Positions 34,138-46,197 of a stretch of 57,051 bases of DNA are shown one piece after another (positions within the stretch are counted from its first letter, which is position 1; each line of letters starts with the position of its first letter). The notes beneath the pieces are model-generated. The model was not told the origin of the DNA and did no database searches. It saw nothing but the letters and a program-made list of their open reading frames with translations. Origin of the DNA: Acidimicrobiales bacterium (lineage in GTDB: Bacteria > Actinomycetota > Acidimicrobiia > Acidimicrobiales > GCA-2861595); assembly GCA_036262515.1 (NCBI GenBank), contig DATAIT010000019.1:1-57051 (forward strand), in the 5' to 3' direction. Made by a program: the position numbers and the translations under genes.

Positions 34138-34143
34138 AGATTA
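34138..34143 (-). promoter_or_regulatory. -10 box for leaderless ilvD
   Basis: TAATCT on the minus strand ends 7 nt before the ilvD ATG. It lies between ilvD and the end of the lipoprotein gene (50-nt gap), so ilvD has its own promoter although it follows the gat genes. Confidence 0.5.
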
Positions 34144-34180
34144 CGGCGCCCGCCGCCGGTGGATGGAACCGTTTCCGCGA

Positions 34181-35014
34181 TCAGCCGGGCGTGAGCGAGA
34201 AGAGGACGTCGCTCGACGTGCCGGCGAAGCTGACCACGCCGAAGCTCCCACGAGTGTCGTCGTCCTGGCGGACCACCAGACGCCTGGCCGTCGACACCCA
34301 CATCGTCTGCTTCGACGTGGACGCCACGTCGCCGGTGAGCGTGAGCGTCGCTTCCACCACCAACGCCGGGACCCGCTCGGTGCCGACGGTCAGGTCCTCG
34401 TTGCGCAGCGCCCGGAAGGCGGTGTCGACCGTCGTCTTTCCGTCGGTGGAGACGGCCCGCCACGACCACGTGCGCCCGGGGGACGCGTCGCCCGGGAGGG
34501 CGAGGCCGGGCGGCGACGGGCGCACCTCCTTGTCGAGTCCCTGGTCGGCGAGGCGCAGCGACACGAGGAGGGCGTCTCCGCCGGCCAGGCGGAGCACCTG
34601 CTCGGTGGTGCGGCCGAACCCTGTGCGCACGCTCCGCTGGTCGGTGCCCGACGGCGGGTCGACGGTGAGGAGCACCTCGCCGTTGCGCTCCTGGGTCCCG
34701 CCGAGGGAGGTCGTGAACCGGCCGGTGCTGGCGTAGCGGTACGTGCCCGGCGTGGCGAACGTGAGGCCCGGCGCCGGCTCGGTGCGCGTCGTGGTCGTGT
34801 ACCCGTTCGTGGTCGTCGTGGTGGCTGCGCTCCGAGCGGCGCCCGTCGTGGACGTCGCAGCCGTCGTGCTCGTCTCCTCGCCCACCATGGTGGGCACGGT
34901 GGTGGATGCGGGCCCCGATGCACGGTCGGCGCCTCCGCCTCCACCTCCGCCGCACGCCGCGGTCAGCAGGGCCGCCAGCCCGATGGCGGCACAGCGCGGG
35001 CCTGTGCGCGTCAT
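34181..35014 (-). CDS. putative lipoprotein (277 aa)
   Basis: A 277-residue lipoprotein. The signal peptide [14 protein letters not shown] ends in a lipobox (LTAA-C, about residue 21), followed by a poly-Gly run and a Thr/Ser-rich spacer to about residue 90. The rest is a beta-rich outside domain with [30 protein letters not shown] and [16 protein letters not shown]; no named family is recognised. The ATG 35012-35014 overlaps the gatB TGA as ATGA, so it is the distal gene of gatCAB. Its function is unknown. Confidence 0.78.
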   Translation of the reverse strand: MTRTGPRCAAIGLAALLTAACGGGGGGGADRASGPASTTVPTMVGEETSTTAATSTTGAARSAATTTTTNGYTTTTRTEPAPGLTFATPGTYRYASTGRFTTSLGGTQERNGEVLLTVDPPSGTDQRSVRTGFGRTTEQVLRLAGGDALLVSLRLADQGLDKEVRPSPPGLALPGDASPGRTWSWRAVSTDGKTTVDTAFRALRNEDLTVGTERVPALVVEATLTLTGDVASTSKQTMWVSTARRLVVRQDDDTRGSFGVVSFAGTSSDVLFSLTPG

Positions 35015-36456
35015 CCGGCTGCGGCCCGCTCCCGCAGCAGGGCGGTGACCGCCTTGCCGTCCGCCTTGCCGCCGCTGGCCCGCATCACCTGGCCCACGAA
35101 GAACCCGGTCACCTTGGCGTCCCCGGCCTTGAACCGCTCCCACTCGGCCGGGTGGCCGGCAATGGCAGCGTCGACGGCGCCGGCGAGGGCGTCGGACGCC
35201 ATCGCCTCGAACCCCCGCGCCGCCGCGATCGCCTCGGGGTCACCACCGGAGGTGAGCAGCTCGGCCAGCACCTGCTTGGCCTGCGTGGCCGTGAGGAGAC
35301 CCTGGTCCTCGAGGAGGAGCAGCTTGGTGAAGGCGGCCGGGTCCAGGCGGCGGGCGGCGTCGATCTCGGCGGCCACCTCGTTGACGGCCCGGTTGACGGC
35401 ACGGCGACCGTCGGCCCTGGCCGAGACGGCGGCGAGCACGAGGGTGTCGAGGTCGAGCTCGACGACGGTGGCGGCCAGGGCGTTGTCGACGCCGGCCGCC
35501 TCCGACACGCGGGCCCGGCGGGCCGCCGGGAGCATGGGGATCGCCGCCTGCACGCGGTCGCGCCAGGCGTCGTCGGGAGCGAGGGGGACGAGGTCGGGTT
35601 CCGGGAAGTACCGGTAGTCGTAGGCCTCCTCCTTGGAGCGGCCGGAGATCGTGCGGCCCTGGTCCTCGTTCCAGTGCCGGGTCTCCTGCACGACCCGTTC
35701 ACCGGTCTCGAGCAGGTCCCACTGGCGGGCCGCCTCGTGCTCGATGGCCCGGGCCAGCGACCGCAGCGAGTTCAGGTTCTTGATCTCGCACCGGGTCCCC
35801 AGCGCGTCGCTCCCCGCCGGGCGCACCGACACGTTGGCGTCGACCCGGAGGGAACCCTCCTCCATCTTCCCGTCGCTGGCGCCGGTGGTGACCAGGATGG
35901 CGCGCAGCTCGCGCACGTAATCGACGGCCTGCTCGGCGGAGCGGATGTCGGGCCGGCTCACGATCTCCACCAGGGGGACGCCGGCCCGGTTGTAGTCCAC
36001 CAGCGAGTGGTCGGCACCATGGATCCGCCCGCCCCCGCCACCGACGTGCGAGCTCTTCCCGGTGTCCTCCTCCATGTGGGCCCGCTCGATGCCCACCACC
36101 GAACCGTCGGGCAGGTCGAGGTGACCGTCGACGTTGATCGGCTGGTCGTACTGGCTGACCTGGTAGTCCTTCGGCATGTCCGGATAGAAGTAGTTCTTGC
36201 GGTGGAAGATGCTCGGCCGCACCTCGCAGGACAGCGCCAGGCCCACGGCCATGGCGTACTCGACGGCCTGGCGGTTGAGCACGGGGAGCGACCCCGGGAG
36301 TCCGAGACACACCGGGCACACGTTGGTGTTGGGCTCGTCGCCGAATGCGTTGCGGCACCCGCAGAACAGCTTCGTCGCCGTGCGCAGCTCGCAGTGGACC
36401 TCCAACCCCACGACGATGTCGTAGGGCCGGGTCCGGCCGGTGGCGACGTCAGCCAT
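35011..36456 (-). CDS. gatB: Asp/Glu-tRNA amidotransferase subunit B
   Basis: A 481-residue GatB of the amidotransferase that turns Glu-tRNA(Gln) and Asp-tRNA(Asn) into Gln-tRNA(Gln) and Asn-tRNA(Asn). It activates the tRNA-bound acid with ATP. The zinc site is FCGC (Cys32, Cys34) and CPVC (Cys47, Cys50). [27 protein letters not shown] and [14 protein letters not shown] are the kinase-active-site blocks. The last 150 residues are the helical/YqeY tRNA-binding domain. ATG 36454-36456 overlaps the gatA stop by 8 nt. M. tuberculosis keeps pfkA between gatA and gatB; here it is absent. Confidence 0.96.
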   Translation of the reverse strand: MADVATGRTRPYDIVVGLEVHCELRTATKLFCGCRNAFGDEPNTNVCPVCLGLPGSLPVLNRQAVEYAMAVGLALSCEVRPSIFHRKNYFYPDMPKDYQVSQYDQPINVDGHLDLPDGSVVGIERAHMEEDTGKSSHVGGGGGRIHGADHSLVDYNRAGVPLVEIVSRPDIRSAEQAVDYVRELRAILVTTGASDGKMEEGSLRVDANVSVRPAGSDALGTRCEIKNLNSLRSLARAIEHEAARQWDLLETGERVVQETRHWNEDQGRTISGRSKEEAYDYRYFPEPDLVPLAPDDAWRDRVQAAIPMLPAARRARVSEAAGVDNALAATVVELDLDTLVLAAVSARADGRRAVNRAVNEVAAEIDAARRLDPAAFTKLLLLEDQGLLTATQAKQVLAELLTSGGDPEAIAAARGFEAMASDALAGAVDAAIAGHPAEWERFKAGDAKVTGFFVGQVMRASGGKADGKAVTALLRERAAAG

Positions 36457-37879
36457 GGGCCGCCTCCAGGGCTGCCGCCACCCGGAACATGACCGGCTCG
36501 CCGAGGGCGGGTGCCATCACCTGCACGCCGACGGGCATCCCGTCGTCGCCTGTGCCGTAGGGGACGGTGATGGCGGGGTGGCCGGCCAGGTTCGAGGGGA
36601 TGGTGCACACGTCGCTCATGTACATGGCGAGGGGATCCGCCGTCTTGGCGCCGAGGGTGAAGGCGGTGGTCGGCGCGGTGGGCGACAGCAGGACGTCGAA
36701 CTCCTGGTAGGCGGCGTCGAAATCCCGGATGATCAGCGTGCGGACCCGCTGGGCCTGCCCGTAGTAGGCGTCGTAGTAGCCGGCCGAGAGGGCGTAGGTG
36801 CCGAGCATGATCCGGCGCTTCACCTCGGGCCCGAAGCCGGCCCCCCGTGTCGCCGCGTTCATGCCGGCCACGTCGGCTCCGTCGACCCGCAGCCCGTAGC
36901 GGACGCCGTCGTAGCGCGCCAGGTTGCTGGACGCCTCGGCCGGGGCGATGAGGTAGTACGCGGCGAGGCCGTGGACGGCGGCGGGCAGCGAGACCTCGTC
37001 GACCTTGGCCCCGGCGGCGGACAAGGCGTCGGCAGCGGCGCGCACCTGTGCCTCCACGTCGGCGTCGACACCCTGGACGAGCTCGCGCACGACCCCCACG
37101 CGCAGGCCGTCGACCCCGCTTGACAGCCCGGCGCTCACCGCCGCGGCAGGGCCCGGGTTCGAAGTGGAATCCATCGGGTCGTGGCCGGCGACGACCTCCA
37201 GCAGGAGGGCGGCGTCGGCGACGGTGGCGGCGAAGGGACCGATCTGGTCGAGCGACGACGCGAACGCCACCAACCCGTACCGGCTCACCGCCCCGTAGGT
37301 GGGCTTCACGCCGATGACACCACAGAACGCGGCGGGCTGACGGATGGACCCACCGGTGTCGGAGCCGAGGGCGAGCGGCGCGAAGCCGGCGGCGACCGCC
37401 GCCGCGCTTCCCCCGCTCGAACCGCCGGGCACCCGCCCCGTGTCGAGTGGGTTGCGGGTGGGGCCGAAGGCCGAGTTCTCCGTGGACGAGCCCATGGCGA
37501 ACTCGTCGAGGTTGGTCTTGCCCACGACCACGGCGCCCGCCGCCGCGAGGCGCTCCACGACGGTGGCGTCATACGGGGGGCGCCAGCCCTCGAGGATGCG
37601 ACTGCTGCACGTCGTGGGCAGGCCGCGCGTGCACAGATTGTCCTTGAGGGCGACGGGGACGCCGGCGAGAGGGCCGGGGTCGTCTCCCGCCGCCACCCGG
37701 AGGTCCAGGGCGTCGGCGGCGGCCCGGGCCTCGTCGGCCAGGACGGCGTTGAAGGCATGGACCTCGCCCTCCCGCACCGCGATCCGACCCAGCACGTCCT
37801 CCACCACCTGGCGGGCGGAGCGCTGGCCGGCGCGTACGGCGGCCGCGGTGTCGACCGCTGTGGCGTACGGCGGGATCAC
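36449..37879 (-). CDS. gatA: Asp/Glu-tRNA amidotransferase subunit A
   Basis: A 476-residue amidase-signature subunit that releases ammonia from glutamine for GatB. The catalytic triad is Lys79 (VALKDN), Ser154 (PGGSSGG) and Ser178 (GSDTGGS), the same numbers as I recall for the Staphylococcus aureus enzyme. This supports the start at GTG 37877-37879, which also has AGGGG 10 nt upstream. Longer in-frame extension into gatC is possible but unlikely. It lies 49 nt after gatC and overlaps gatB by 8 nt. Confidence 0.95.
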   Translation of the reverse strand: MIPPYATAVDTAAAVRAGQRSARQVVEDVLGRIAVREGEVHAFNAVLADEARAAADALDLRVAAGDDPGPLAGVPVALKDNLCTRGLPTTCSSRILEGWRPPYDATVVERLAAAGAVVVGKTNLDEFAMGSSTENSAFGPTRNPLDTGRVPGGSSGGSAAAVAAGFAPLALGSDTGGSIRQPAAFCGVIGVKPTYGAVSRYGLVAFASSLDQIGPFAATVADAALLLEVVAGHDPMDSTSNPGPAAAVSAGLSSGVDGLRVGVVRELVQGVDADVEAQVRAAADALSAAGAKVDEVSLPAAVHGLAAYYLIAPAEASSNLARYDGVRYGLRVDGADVAGMNAATRGAGFGPEVKRRIMLGTYALSAGYYDAYYGQAQRVRTLIIRDFDAAYQEFDVLLSPTAPTTAFTLGAKTADPLAMYMSDVCTIPSNLAGHPAITVPYGTGDDGMPVGVQVMAPALGEPVMFRVAAALEAAHG

Positions 37880-37928
37880 CGGGACGGCCCCTGACGGCGC
37901 GGCGGCGCCGGGTGCGGACGCACGCCGT

Positions 37929-38231
37929 TCACGGCTCCTCGCCCAGGATGGATGGGACCCGGAAGCGACCGTGCTCGGCCTCGGGCGCCATGGCCAGGAC
38001 CTCGTCCCGGTCGAGGCTGGGCCGCACGTCGTCGGGGCGAAGGACGTTCTCCAGCGGGAGGGGATGGGCGGTGGGCGGCACGCCGGCGGTGTCGAGGGCG
38101 GCCACGCCGGCGGCATGGTCGAGCACAGCGCCGAGGTCGACGACCAGCCGCTCGACCTCCTCGGCGGTGAGGTCGAGCCGGGCCAGCTGGGCCACGTGGG
38201 CCACGTCGGCCGGGGTGATTCGATCGGTCAC
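37929..38231 (-). CDS. gatC: Asp/Glu-tRNA amidotransferase subunit C
   Basis: A 100-residue GatC, which wraps around and stabilises GatA-Gat[24 protein letters not shown] is the conserved N-terminal helix region and [23 protein letters not shown] the second block. Start GTG 38229-38231 has TAGGCT ending 8 nt upstream, so the gatCAB-lipoprotein operon probably has a leaderless promoter here. It is divergent in position from nothing: the esterase gene upstream is on the same strand, ending 27 nt before. Confidence 0.93.
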   Translation of the reverse strand: MTDRITPADVAHVAQLARLDLTAEEVERLVVDLGAVLDHAAGVAALDTAGVPPTAHPLPLENVLRPDDVRPSLDRDEVLAMAPEAEHGRFRVPSILGEEP

Positions 38232-38258
38232 GAAGACGGAGCCTAGGGGTTGGGAGAG

Positions 38259-39029
38259 CTACGGCGAGGGCCGTGGCGGCGCAGTGACGCAGGTGACGAA
38301 GGCGACGGTGCGGCGCTCGATCTCCGCGGCGTCGTGGTCGAGTGTGGCCACGTGGAAGCTGCGCTCGAGGTCGACACGCTCGACCGGCCCCGAGACGCGC
38401 TCGGCCAGGACGTCGCTGGACCGGGGCGGCACCACATGGTCCTGGCGGCTGGTGAACAGGAGCAGGGGGCAGGCGATCCGCTCGAGCTGCCGTTCGAGCC
38501 GCCCGACGGCCTCGAGCAGCGACAGCATCGGCGCCACCGGGAGCTGGGAGTACGCCGGCTCGCGCCCTCCGGGGCGGGCGATGTCGGCACCGATGGCGGG
38601 CAGCATGTCGGCCCCATTGTCGAGCCAGTCACGCAGGAGGTCGAGGAAGGACCCGGCCGGCGGCTCGATGTAGGGGTTGAGGCACACCACCCCGGCCACG
38701 TCGGCGCGGATGGTCGCCAACCAGCAGGCCAGGGTCCCGCCCATCGACAGCCCCGCCACCACGACCCGCTCGCACCGGGCGGCCAGCGCCTCGTAGGACC
38801 GCCCGACGGCATTCGTCCAGTCCTCCCATCCCACGCCCGCCAGGTCGGCGACCGTGGTCCCGTGCCCTGGGAGGAGCGGCGCCTCCACGGCGTGGCCGGC
38901 GGCGGCCAGGGCGTACGACAGGTCGCGCACCGAGGCCGGCGTGCCGGTGATGCCGTGCAGGACGAGGACCCCGTGCGGCCCGCCGGGCACCGAGAGGGCG
39001 GCCGCTCCTTCCATGGTGGGACCGGGCAT
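38259..39029 (-). CDS. alpha/beta hydrolase, carboxylesterase/monoacylglycerol lipase-like
   Basis: A 256-residue serine hydrolase related to carboxylesterase Est30 and bacterial monoacylglycerol lipases. LVLHGITGTPASVRDLSYALA is the oxyanion strand and loop, LPGHGTTVADL follows, and GLSMGG (about 90-95) is the nucleophile elbow. SRQDHVVPP carries the catalytic Asp and SFHVATLDHD the His. It probably cleaves short- to medium-chain esters. ATG 39027-39029 is preceded by TACGGT 6 nt upstream with no ribosome site. It is divergent from the SCP2 gene. Confidence 0.9.
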   Translation of the reverse strand: MPGPTMEGAAALSVPGGPHGVLVLHGITGTPASVRDLSYALAAAGHAVEAPLLPGHGTTVADLAGVGWEDWTNAVGRSYEALAARCERVVVAGLSMGGTLACWLATIRADVAGVVCLNPYIEPPAGSFLDLLRDWLDNGADMLPAIGADIARPGGREPAYSQLPVAPMLSLLEAVGRLERQLERIACPLLLFTSRQDHVVPPRSSDVLAERVSGPVERVDLERSFHVATLDHDAAEIERRTVAFVTCVTAPPRPSP

Positions 39030-39035
39030 CACGGT

Positions 39036-39041
39036 ACCGTA
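39036..39041 (-). promoter_or_regulatory. -10 box, leaderless esterase gene
   Basis: TACGGT on the minus strand ends 6 nt before the ATG at 39029. No Shine-Dalgarno is seen. Confidence 0.5.
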
Positions 39042-39087
39042 GCGACACCGGTACGGGGAACGAGGGGCGCTATCGTGCGCCGTTCGA

Positions 39088-39513
39088 ATGACTCCCGAGG
39101 AGACGCCGGTGGCCGAGACCCATCCCTTCCTGAGCGACGAGTGGATCGCCGCCGCGAGGGTGATCCGCGAGGAGTTCAAGGACCAGGTTCCCGCCGGCGA
39201 GCACGCCGTCAAGCTCAACCAGGTCATCACCGACGTGCCCTTCGGCGACGGCACACTCAACGCCCACCTCGACACCTCCGGCGGGGAGCTGGAGATGGAG
39301 ACGGGCCATCTCGAGGAGGCCGACGTCGCCATCACCCTCGACTACGAGACGGCGCGGGCCGTGTTCCTCGATCCCCAGAGCGCCATCCAGCACTTCATGG
39401 CCGGGAAGATCAAGGTCCAGGGCGACATGACCAAGCTGCTGGCCGTGGTGCAGGCGCCGCCGGAGTCGCTGGCCGGCGAGGCGCAACGGCGCATCGCGGC
39501 GATCACGGCCTGA
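39088..39513 (+). CDS. SCP2 sterol-binding domain protein
   Basis: A 141-residue single-domain SCP2 protein. VKLNQVITDVPFGDGTLNAHL and the diagnostic end FLDPQSAIQHFMAGKIKVQGDM, then TKLLAV, are typical of bacterial SCP2 domains that bind lipids or acyl-CoA in a hydrophobic tunnel. No enzyme domain is attached. ATG 39088 follows TATCGT by 11 nt; GAGGAGA-like sequence appears only inside the gene, so a start at the in-frame GTG seven codons later is possible. It may carry fatty acyl substrates for the neighbouring esterase, but that is speculation. Confidence 0.85.
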   Translation: MTPEETPVAETHPFLSDEWIAAARVIREEFKDQVPAGEHAVKLNQVITDVPFGDGTLNAHLDTSGGELEMETGHLEEADVAITLDYETARAVFLDPQSAIQHFMAGKIKVQGDMTKLLAVVQAPPESLAGEAQRRIAAITA

Positions 39514-39549
39514 CCACCCGCTTCGCATCCCGGGCCCGGACGCGGCGGG

Positions 39550-39575
39550 CGCCCGGCCCAGGGGAAGGCCGGGCG
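39550..39575 (+). terminator. hairpin after the SCP2 gene
   Basis: CGCCCGGCC and GGCCGGGCG (9 bp, loop CAGGGGAA) lie 37 nt after the SCP2 stop. GC-rich and without a U tract, it is a plausible actinobacterial terminator. Confidence 0.6.
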
Positions 39576-39585
39576 TCGACGCCAC

Positions 39586-39726
39586 GAATGACCCAAGGGG
39601 GCGGGCGAGCACCGGTAGCGGCTGGGGGATCGCCACCTCGACAAGCGCCACCCCCGTGGGCCTGTTCGAAGGTCATTCTCCGGGCGCGGGGGTGCGGTGT
39701 CGAGAACCATCCGCGAAATGACCCAC
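39586..39726. other. structured convergent intergenic region
   Basis: Between SCP2 and the kinase gene, GAATGACC (39586-39593) pairs with GGTCATTC (39671-39678), and the adjoining CCCAAGGGGG can pair with CCCCCGTGGG (39651-39660). A direct repeat of AATGACCCA occurs at 39587 and 39718. CTCGACA (39637) and TGTCGAG (39698) form another inverted pair. It could be a non-coding RNA, a complex terminator or a decayed element. No open reading frame or tRNA is evident. Confidence 0.35.
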
Positions 39727-39753
39727 TCTGACTAGTCCGCCCGGATCATCCGG

Positions 39754-41628
39754 TCAGCGGACGTACAGGAACACCCCCGTGTTGCGGGCGACCTTCACGC
39801 CGGCGACCGGGTCGGTGAGGAACACCGTCTGGCCGTGCGGCCGCCCGCCCGTGCCGCTCACCTGGAGACCGGCGGCCTGGAGGGCGGCGGTGGCCTCGGC
39901 CACCGACTTTCCGGTGACGTCGGGAACGGGCACGGTGTCGGGGCCCTTGGAGACGTTGACCGTGACGACGGAATCGCGGTCGACGGCCCTGCCCACACCG
40001 GGCTTGGTCGACACGACCAGCCCCTTGTCGACGTCGGAGCTGAACACGTCCGCCTGCTGCGGCTTCAGCCCCGCAGCGGTGAGCGCGGCAGCCGCCTCGT
40101 CGTACGTCTTGCCCGTCACGTCGGGGATCTCGCGCGGGGCCGGGCCGCTCGACACCGTGAGGACGATCTCGCTCCCCTTGGGCAGCACGCCGGTTGGCGA
40201 CCAGGCGAGCACGACGCCCTTCACCTTCTCCTCGTCGGGCTGGGCCACCGCCTTCGGGACGAAGCCGGCATCCTTCAGGCGCTGCTCGGCCGTGGTCTGG
40301 TCGGTGCCCGTGAGGTCGGGGACACCCCGGGGCTGCGGTCCCTTGGACAGGACGACGGTCACCGACTCGCCTTCGCGGCGGCTGGCCAGCGGCGACGGGT
40401 CCTGCTCGACCACGTGGTCGGGCGCCACCGCCTCGTCGAATCGTGCCTCGCCCAGCTTGATCCTGAACTTCTCGTCGGCGACCTCGGAACGGGCCTCGGC
40501 CACGGTCTTGCCCCGCAACGACGGCACCGGGTGCTTCGGGATCCGGGCCTCCGAGATGGCGTACGCGCTGACCACGCCGAGCAGCAGGACGAACAGTGCG
40601 AGGACGGCCCACGGCCACCACCGCCGGCGACGACGGGCGGCAGGCAGCAGCAGGTCGCCGCCGCCGGCCGGCGCCTCCGCCTCGTCGTCCGACGGGCGGG
40701 GCACGACTCCGAGCTCGGTGATGTCGCTGGCAGGACCCGGGAGCACGAGGGTGGCATCCGGCGAAGACCGTTGCCGCAGGGGCAGCCCGCCGGGAGCGGG
40801 GAGCTCGCGGGCCGCCCGCTCGAGGCCGTCGACGAGCTGTCGGGCGTCGAGGCGCTCGGAGGGCTCGGGAGCGGTGGCTTCGACGACGACAGGGCCGAGC
40901 GGGCCGAGGGCGGCGGCTGGCTCGAGCCGGGCGTTGACCCTCGCCATCAGCGTGGCGATGGTGGTGTCGGCCGAGAACGGCACCCGTCCGGTGACGGCCT
41001 CGACCAGAACGAGGGCCAGCGAGTACACGTCGGCCTTGCCGTCGACGGACAGCCCCTGCGCCTGCTCGGGCGAGGCGTACCGGGCCGTCCCCAGGATTGC
41101 CCCCGCCGGCTCCGTCCAGGCCGCCTCGGCCAGGGCTCGGGCCAGCCCGAAGTCGGCGATGCACAACCGGCCTTCGTCGTCGAAGAGCAGGTTGGCAGGC
41201 TTGATGTCCCGGTGCACGAGGCCCCGCCGGTGGGCGTAGTCGAGGCCGCGCGCCGCCTCCAACCCAACCAGCAGGGCCTGCGAGGGGGACAGCAGGTGGC
41301 CGGCGTCGAGCATGTCGCGCAGGCTTCCGCCCCCCAGGTGCTCGAGCACGAGGAACGGGCCGTCTGGGGACTCGCCCCAGTCGAACACCCGCATGGCGTT
41401 GGGGTGGTTGAGGGCGGCCGCCTGCTGCGCCTCGGCCCGGAACCGGCGCAGGAACGAGTCGTCCTCGGCGAGGGCGGGGTGGAGGACCTTGACCGCCACC
41501 TGCCTGCGTAACGTGACGTCCTCGGCCAGGAAGACCTGCGCGGACGCCCCGGTTCCGATCGGGGTCAGGAGGCGGTAGCGCCCCCCGAGGACGCGACCGA
41601 CGTGGTCGGCCATGCTCGACGTGGCCAC
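39754..41628 (-). CDS. PknB-type serine/threonine protein kinase with four PASTA domains
   Basis: A 624-residue transmembrane kinase. The kinase domain spans about 17-275: IGTGASAQVF, Lys47 in VAVKV, HRDIKPANLL (Asp141), DFGLA (Asp159) and ARYASPEQA. A juxtamembrane linker is followed by one membrane helix (about 337-358). Residues about 365-624 form four PASTA domains (VPSLRGKTVAEA, VPDLTGTDQTTAEQ, IPDVTGKTYDEAAA, VPDVTGKSVAEATA) that bind peptidoglycan fragments. It should couple cell-wall state to growth and division. Start GTG 41626-41628 follows TAGCCT by 6 nt (leaderless). It is not in the usual pknAB-pbpA-rodA cluster here, so it may be an additional paralogue. Confidence 0.94.
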   Translation of the reverse strand: MATSSMADHVGRVLGGRYRLLTPIGTGASAQVFLAEDVTLRRQVAVKVLHPALAEDDSFLRRFRAEAQQAAALNHPNAMRVFDWGESPDGPFLVLEHLGGGSLRDMLDAGHLLSPSQALLVGLEAARGLDYAHRRGLVHRDIKPANLLFDDEGRLCIADFGLARALAEAAWTEPAGAILGTARYASPEQAQGLSVDGKADVYSLALVLVEAVTGRVPFSADTTIATLMARVNARLEPAAALGPLGPVVVEATAPEPSERLDARQLVDGLERAARELPAPGGLPLRQRSSPDATLVLPGPASDITELGVVPRPSDDEAEAPAGGGDLLLPAARRRRRWWPWAVLALFVLLLGVVSAYAISEARIPKHPVPSLRGKTVAEARSEVADEKFRIKLGEARFDEAVAPDHVVEQDPSPLASRREGESVTVVLSKGPQPRGVPDLTGTDQTTAEQRLKDAGFVPKAVAQPDEEKVKGVVLAWSPTGVLPKGSEIVLTVSSGPAPREIPDVTGKTYDEAAAALTAAGLKPQQADVFSSDVDKGLVVSTKPGVGRAVDRDSVVTVNVSKGPDTVPVPDVTGKSVAEATAALQAAGLQVSGTGGRPHGQTVFLTDPVAGVKVARNTGVFLYVR

Positions 41629-41634
41629 GCCCCG

Positions 41635-41640
41635 AGGCTA
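41635..41640 (-). promoter_or_regulatory. -10 box, leaderless PASTA kinase gene
   Basis: TAGCCT on the minus strand ends 6 nt before GTG 41628, supporting that start over ATG 41613. Confidence 0.5.
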
Positions 41641-41725
41641 GCGGTTGCGCCCGCCGTTCCCGGGGACACCCCGTGGCGCGGTCGACGCTGGCCCCGAGGC
41701 ACCGTCGGTCATGGGCTGGACAACA

Positions 41726-42166
41726 ATGGGCCCCGTGATCCCAGCCGCCGGTCCCGCCCGCGTCTTCACCGTGCGCCGGGTCGTGTCGTCGGTGCTGCTG
41801 GCCATCGCCTTCAGCGGGCTCGTCGTGGCGTTCATGATGCACGACGACACCCCGAACCCCCGCCTGCGCCCCCGGGCCGTCGGCGTGGTGTCGCCCGAGC
41901 CCGACAGCCTGCAGCTGCGCCAGACCGAGATCTTCGCCGAGCTCGACAAGTCGTACAAGGGCACGCTGGCGGTGAACGGGACGGTCATCCCCGACGACCA
42001 GCTGGACATCATCGAGGGGCTCAACCGGTACTCGTTCACCCCCGGCGACGGGCACGAGATCGACGAGCTGCCGCCGGGACGCAACTGCGCGGTGATCAGC
42101 TTCGATCTGGCCGTCAACCCCGGCGGCGACCCCGGCAGCTTCCGGTGGTGCTTCAACGTCTCCTGA
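41726..42166 (+). CDS. small single-pass membrane protein, unknown
   Basis: A protein of about 146 residues. VRRVVSSVLLAIAFSGLVVAF (about residues 16-36) is a membrane anchor, and the outside part has TEIFAELDKSYKGTLAVNG, IIEGLNRYSFTPGDGHEI and a final SFRWCFNVS. Two cysteines (NCAVIS and WCFN) could form a disulfide. I do not know the family. The start is uncertain: ATG 41711, ATG 41726 and GTG 41735 are all in frame, and an ACAAT sequence 7 nt before the GTG could be a -10 box. It is divergent from the kinase gene and ends 15 nt before palindrome copy 4. Confidence 0.65.
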   Translation: MGPVIPAAGPARVFTVRRVVSSVLLAIAFSGLVVAFMMHDDTPNPRLRPRAVGVVSPEPDSLQLRQTEIFAELDKSYKGTLAVNGTVIPDDQLDIIEGLNRYSFTPGDGHEIDELPPGRNCAVISFDLAVNPGGDPGSFRWCFNVS

Positions 42167-42181
42167 CGAAAACCGACCGCT

Positions 42182-45382
<3,201 letters not shown>

Positions 45383-45390
<8 letters not shown>

Positions 45391-46189
45391 CGACGACGCC
45401 GGCGATGTCGTCCCCGGGCGGGAACTGGGGGTCGAGCTGCTCGAGCGTGTCGACCAGGATCTGGCTCACCGCCCAGTTGCGGTACCACTTGCGGTCGGCG
45501 GGAACGACGTACCACGGCGCCACGTCGGTCGACGTGCGGACGATGGCCTCCTCGAAGGCGGCCCGGTAGTCGTCCCACAGCGCCCGCTCGTCGAGGTCGG
45601 ACCGCCGGAACTTCCAGCGCTTGGCCGGCTCGTCGATGCGCGCCTGAAGCCGTTCCGCCTGCTCCTCGCGCGAGATGTGGAGGAACAGCTTGACGGTGGT
45701 GGTCCCGGCCGCCGCCAGGTTCCTCTCGAAGTCGTTGATGCCGTCGTAGCGAGGGCGCCAGACGTCCTCGGGCACGAGCCCGTGCACCCGGACGACGAGG
45801 ACGTCCTCGTAGTGGGACCGGTTGAACACCACGATCTCCCCCTTGGCGGGTGCGTGGCGGTGCACCCGCCACAGGAAGTCGTGGTCGAGCTCCTCGTCGT
45901 TCGGGACCCGGAAGGAGACGACCCGCGCTCCGGCTGGATTCAGTCCCCGGAAGACGTGCTTCACGGTGCCGTCCTTGCCGCCCGCGTCGATGGCCTGCAA
46001 GACGACGAGCAGTGACCGCCGGTGCTCGGCCCACAGGCGCTCCTGGAGCCCGGCCAGCCGCTCGGAGAGCGCCCCGAACGCCGCCGTCGCCTCTTCCTTC
46101 CGCGGTGACCCGCCGGTACCGCCGGGATCGATGCGCCCGAGGTCGAGCTTGGCGCCCGGCCTCACCAGCCACCGGTCGCGTGCGGCCAC
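45383..46189 (-). CDS. polyphosphate kinase 2 family protein
   Basis: A 268-residue PPK2 enzyme that transfers phosphate between polyphosphate and nucleotides. LVVLQAIDAGGKDGTVKHV (about 61-79) is the Walker A block, EIVVFNRSHYEDVLVVRVH the Walker B block and KWKFRRSDLDER the lid. DRKWYRNWAVSQILVDTLE is the C-terminal signature. Whether it prefers AMP, ADP or GDP cannot be told. It is a single-domain form. Start GTG 46187-46189 follows the mnmA stop by 8 nt, so it is the third gene of iscS-mnmA-ppk2. Confidence 0.92.
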
Positions 46190-46197
46190 CCGGGCGC

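Noticed and set aside
39661-39690. tRNA-like GTTCGAAGG
   Set aside because: The flanking bases do not form a T stem, and no anticodon or acceptor arm fits.
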